From NCBI RefSeq assembly GCF_001294625.1, contig NZ_CP012677.1:124001-188000 (forward strand): a stretch of 64,000 bases of DNA, in the 5' to 3' direction. The notes below the pieces were generated by a model. The model had not been told where the DNA came from. It made no database searches and was given only the letters and a program-made list of their open reading frames with translations. Shown here piece after piece: positions 62,608-64,000 of the stretch (its first letter is position 1; each line of letters opens with the position of its first letter). The translations under genes and the position numbers were made by a program. The DNA is from Arthrobacter alpinus. GTDB taxonomy: Bacteria; Actinomycetota; Actinomycetes; Actinomycetales; Micrococcaceae.

Positions 62608-63258
62608 CTAACCCAGTGCCAAGATGTTCTCCAGTGGCTCGCCGCTCGCAATTCGCCCGAGAATGGCTGGCTCTGCAAGATCTGAGGCTTGTGCCTTGTC
62701 GAGCACAGCGGCGGCTGTCGCTTTGCTCAGGACCACCACACCGTTGTCATCACCCATTATCAGATCACCAGGGTGCACTGTTGCGCCCCCGATGGTAATG
62801 GGAACACCAAATACGCCGCGGCCTGAGTTGTGCCGCTTGGTGGTCAGGCAGGTGCTGCCCTGTGAGAAGACCGGTAGAACAGAACCGTCCTCCGCCGGTT
62901 CGCGGAGCTCGGCCACATCGGTGACGGGGCCGTTGACCACAATTCCGGCGGCACCCTTCGACCTGGCAGCCGCAGCAGTGACTGCGCCTACCGGGGCATG
63001 GATAGTATCGCCGCCCATGTCCAGAACCAGCACTTCGCCTCGGCGCAACCGAACCAGAGCTTGATTGACCGCGATGGCGTCTGCATCGGGAATGAGAGCG
63101 GTGGAGGCGACCCCGAGCATCCTGCTGCCAGGGACAACAGTGGCAATCATTGGCGAGCAAAAACCATCTTCCAAAAAATGCCCTAACGTGGGCAGGCTGA
63201 GCGTCCCGAGCTGGTCCAATAAGTCTTGCTCTACCAAGTCCACAGATGGTTCAGTCAT
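62608..63258 (-). CDS. RraA-like / 4-hydroxy-4-methyl-2-oxoglutarate aldolase family protein
   Basis: This 216-residue RraA-like protein has 'VLVLDMGGDTIHAPVGAVTA', 'AAGIVVNGPVTDVAEL' and 'GDLIMGDDNGVVVL', the family metal- and substrate-site segments. Members are either divalent-metal pyruvate aldolases (HMG/CHA type) or related lyases; true RNase E inhibitors are mostly proteobacterial. The context with RidA and an MFS transporter suggests breakdown of an imported organic acid or amino-acid derivative. A few bases separate it from the RidA gene. Confidence 0.9.
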   Translation of the reverse strand: MTEPSVDLVEQDLLDQLGTLSLPTLGHFLEDGFCSPMIATVVPGSRMLGVASTALIPDADAIAVNQALVRLRRGEVLVLDMGGDTIHAPVGAVTAAAARSKGAAGIVVNGPVTDVAELREPAEDGSVLPVFSQGSTCLTTKRHNSGRGVFGVPITIGGATVHPGDLIMGDDNGVVVLSKATAAAVLDKAQASDLAEPAILGRIASGEPLENILALG

Positions 63259-63261
63259 TCG

Positions 63262-63657
63262 CTACAGCTCCTTGACTGGTTCGATGAGTGCGGCAACGCA
63301 TTCGATTTCCAGGCTGACGCCCCACAGCGAGACACACGCTGAGGTTCGCGCCGGCTTGTGCGCTCCGAAAAACTCCTCATAGACGGAGTTGTACTCAGCC
63401 AGCTGCTCGATGTCCGTTAGGTAGGTGTTCACTTTAATAACATGCTCCAAGTCCGATCCGGCTTCTTCAAGAATGGCTTGAAGGTTTCGAATGGTCTGGC
63501 GCACTTGGTCCGAAAACTCCGCAGGCTGGTCAGTGAGGTCACTCCGGGCTGGGATTTGACCGGAAGTGAACACCAACCCGTTGGCTACCACGGCCTGGGA
63601 ATAAGGTCCCACGGGCGCGACATGGCCAGGTGCGGCGTGAATGCGCCGGATGCTCAT
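63262..63657 (-). CDS. RidA family protein
   Basis: This 131-residue YjgF/RidA/UK114 protein has 'GPYSQAVVANGLVFTSGQIP', 'QVRQTIRNLQAILEEAGSDL' and the late 'VSLEIECVAALIEP' strand with the acidic residue. RidA proteins hydrolyse reactive enamine or imine intermediates or act as deaminases of related compounds. Its ATG overlaps the stop of the MFS gene (ATGA), so it is translationally coupled to the transporter. Confidence 0.93.
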   Translation of the reverse strand: MSIRRIHAAPGHVAPVGPYSQAVVANGLVFTSGQIPARSDLTDQPAEFSDQVRQTIRNLQAILEEAGSDLEHVIKVNTYLTDIEQLAEYNSVYEEFFGAHKPARTSACVSLWGVSLEIECVAALIEPVKEL

Positions 63658-64000
63658 TTGGAGACCTCAACACTATCTGACGGGGCATCTTCGACTTCGT
63701 GGATATTTCCGTATCGGGTTTCAGTAAGGAGCAGAAGGGCCAGCAACGAGGCGACTGCCGCGCCCATGACGTACCAAGCGATGGATGAGCTCTGACCTGT
63801 CGCGGCAAGTAGAGCCACGGTGATAGCTGGTGTGGCAGCGGAGCCCAACAAGCCGGAGAGCATGTAGGCGATAGATAGGCCGGAGTAACGAACTTTGGAG
63901 CCGAACAGTTCAGCGAGGAACGTAGCAATGGGTCCGTAGTTGGCGGAGAACGCTAGCATCATCAGGCCATAGCCGAGGAACAATAATACGGGAGATCCAG
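63654..64000 (-). CDS. MFS transporter (MHS-type), 5' end beyond the window
   Basis: Only the C-terminal part lies in the window. It reads 'GPIATFLAELFGSKVRYSGL', the typical second-half signature of metabolite:H+ symporter MFS proteins, followed by three helices and a hydrophilic tail. It probably imports the organic acid processed by the downstream RidA and RraA-like proteins. The frame is still open at position 64000. Confidence 0.88.
   Translation of the reverse strand, partial: GSPVLLFLGYGLMMLAFSANYGPIATFLAELFGSKVRYSGLSIAYMLSGLLGSAATPAITVALLAATGQSSSIAWYVMGAAVASLLALLLLTETRYGNIHEVEDAPSDSVEVSK

Overview
The window looks like chromosomal DNA of a high-GC Gram-positive bacterium, most likely a soil or plant-associated member of the Micrococcaceae (Arthrobacter group). 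This is an inference from gene families: a treX-treY-treZ trehalose operon, many ROK regulators, Tat-type lipoprotein signals on ABC binding proteins, an actinobacterial-type CstR and SHOCT protein. No rRNA and no complete tRNA was seen.

Layout. 1-2.5 kb: the end of a sugar ABC binding-protein gene and its divergent ROK regulator. 2.5-4.5 kb: repeat DNA and a truncated NTPase-like gene. 4.5-11.4 kb: a small VOC protein and the treX-treY-treZ operon (minus strand), which makes trehalose from glycogen or maltodextrin. 11.4-16.3 kb: a gene-poor accessory stretch with degenerate gene ends, copies of a dispersed repeat, a two-gene toxin-antitoxin module (HTH protein plus nucleotidyltransferase) and remnants of tRNA 3' ends. 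16.4-19.6 kb: secreted sialidase and AraC regulator. 19.7-29.6 kb: FadR-type GntR regulator, a peptide/opine-type ABC importer with a permease-ATPase fusion, and three Gfo/Idh/MocA oxidoreductases. 29.6-38.0 kb: a glycan-use cluster with a secreted beta-helix protein, carbohydrate ABC importer, DUF4091/GH123-like enzyme and divergent ROK regulator. 38.3-48.3 kb: an island bounded by two direct copies of the repeat. It holds IS30 and IS21 remnants, broken genes, and a persulfide/sulfite detoxification regulon (two rhodaneses, TauE/SafE exporter, MBL-rhodanese protein, MFS transporter, a 55-residue Cys-rich protein, CstR) with five matching operators. 48.3-59.6 kb: a PTS and pentose-phosphate cluster between two ROK regulators: deoC, tkt, HPr, a transaldolase-Enzyme I fusion, and ascorbate-type EIIC, EIIB and EIIA. 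59.6-64 kb: another repeat copy, an aldehyde dehydrogenase, and an RraA-like, RidA and MFS operon running off the window.

The main themes are carbohydrate scavenging under local ROK, AraC and GntR control, and a dispersed intergenic repeat family (seven full or partial copies, all in the same orientation) that sits at the edges of nearly every accessory segment. The most unusual single gene is the 944-residue transaldolase-Enzyme I fusion. The most unusual non-coding feature is the repeat family, most of whose copies end in a tRNA T-arm-like GGTTCGAAT.
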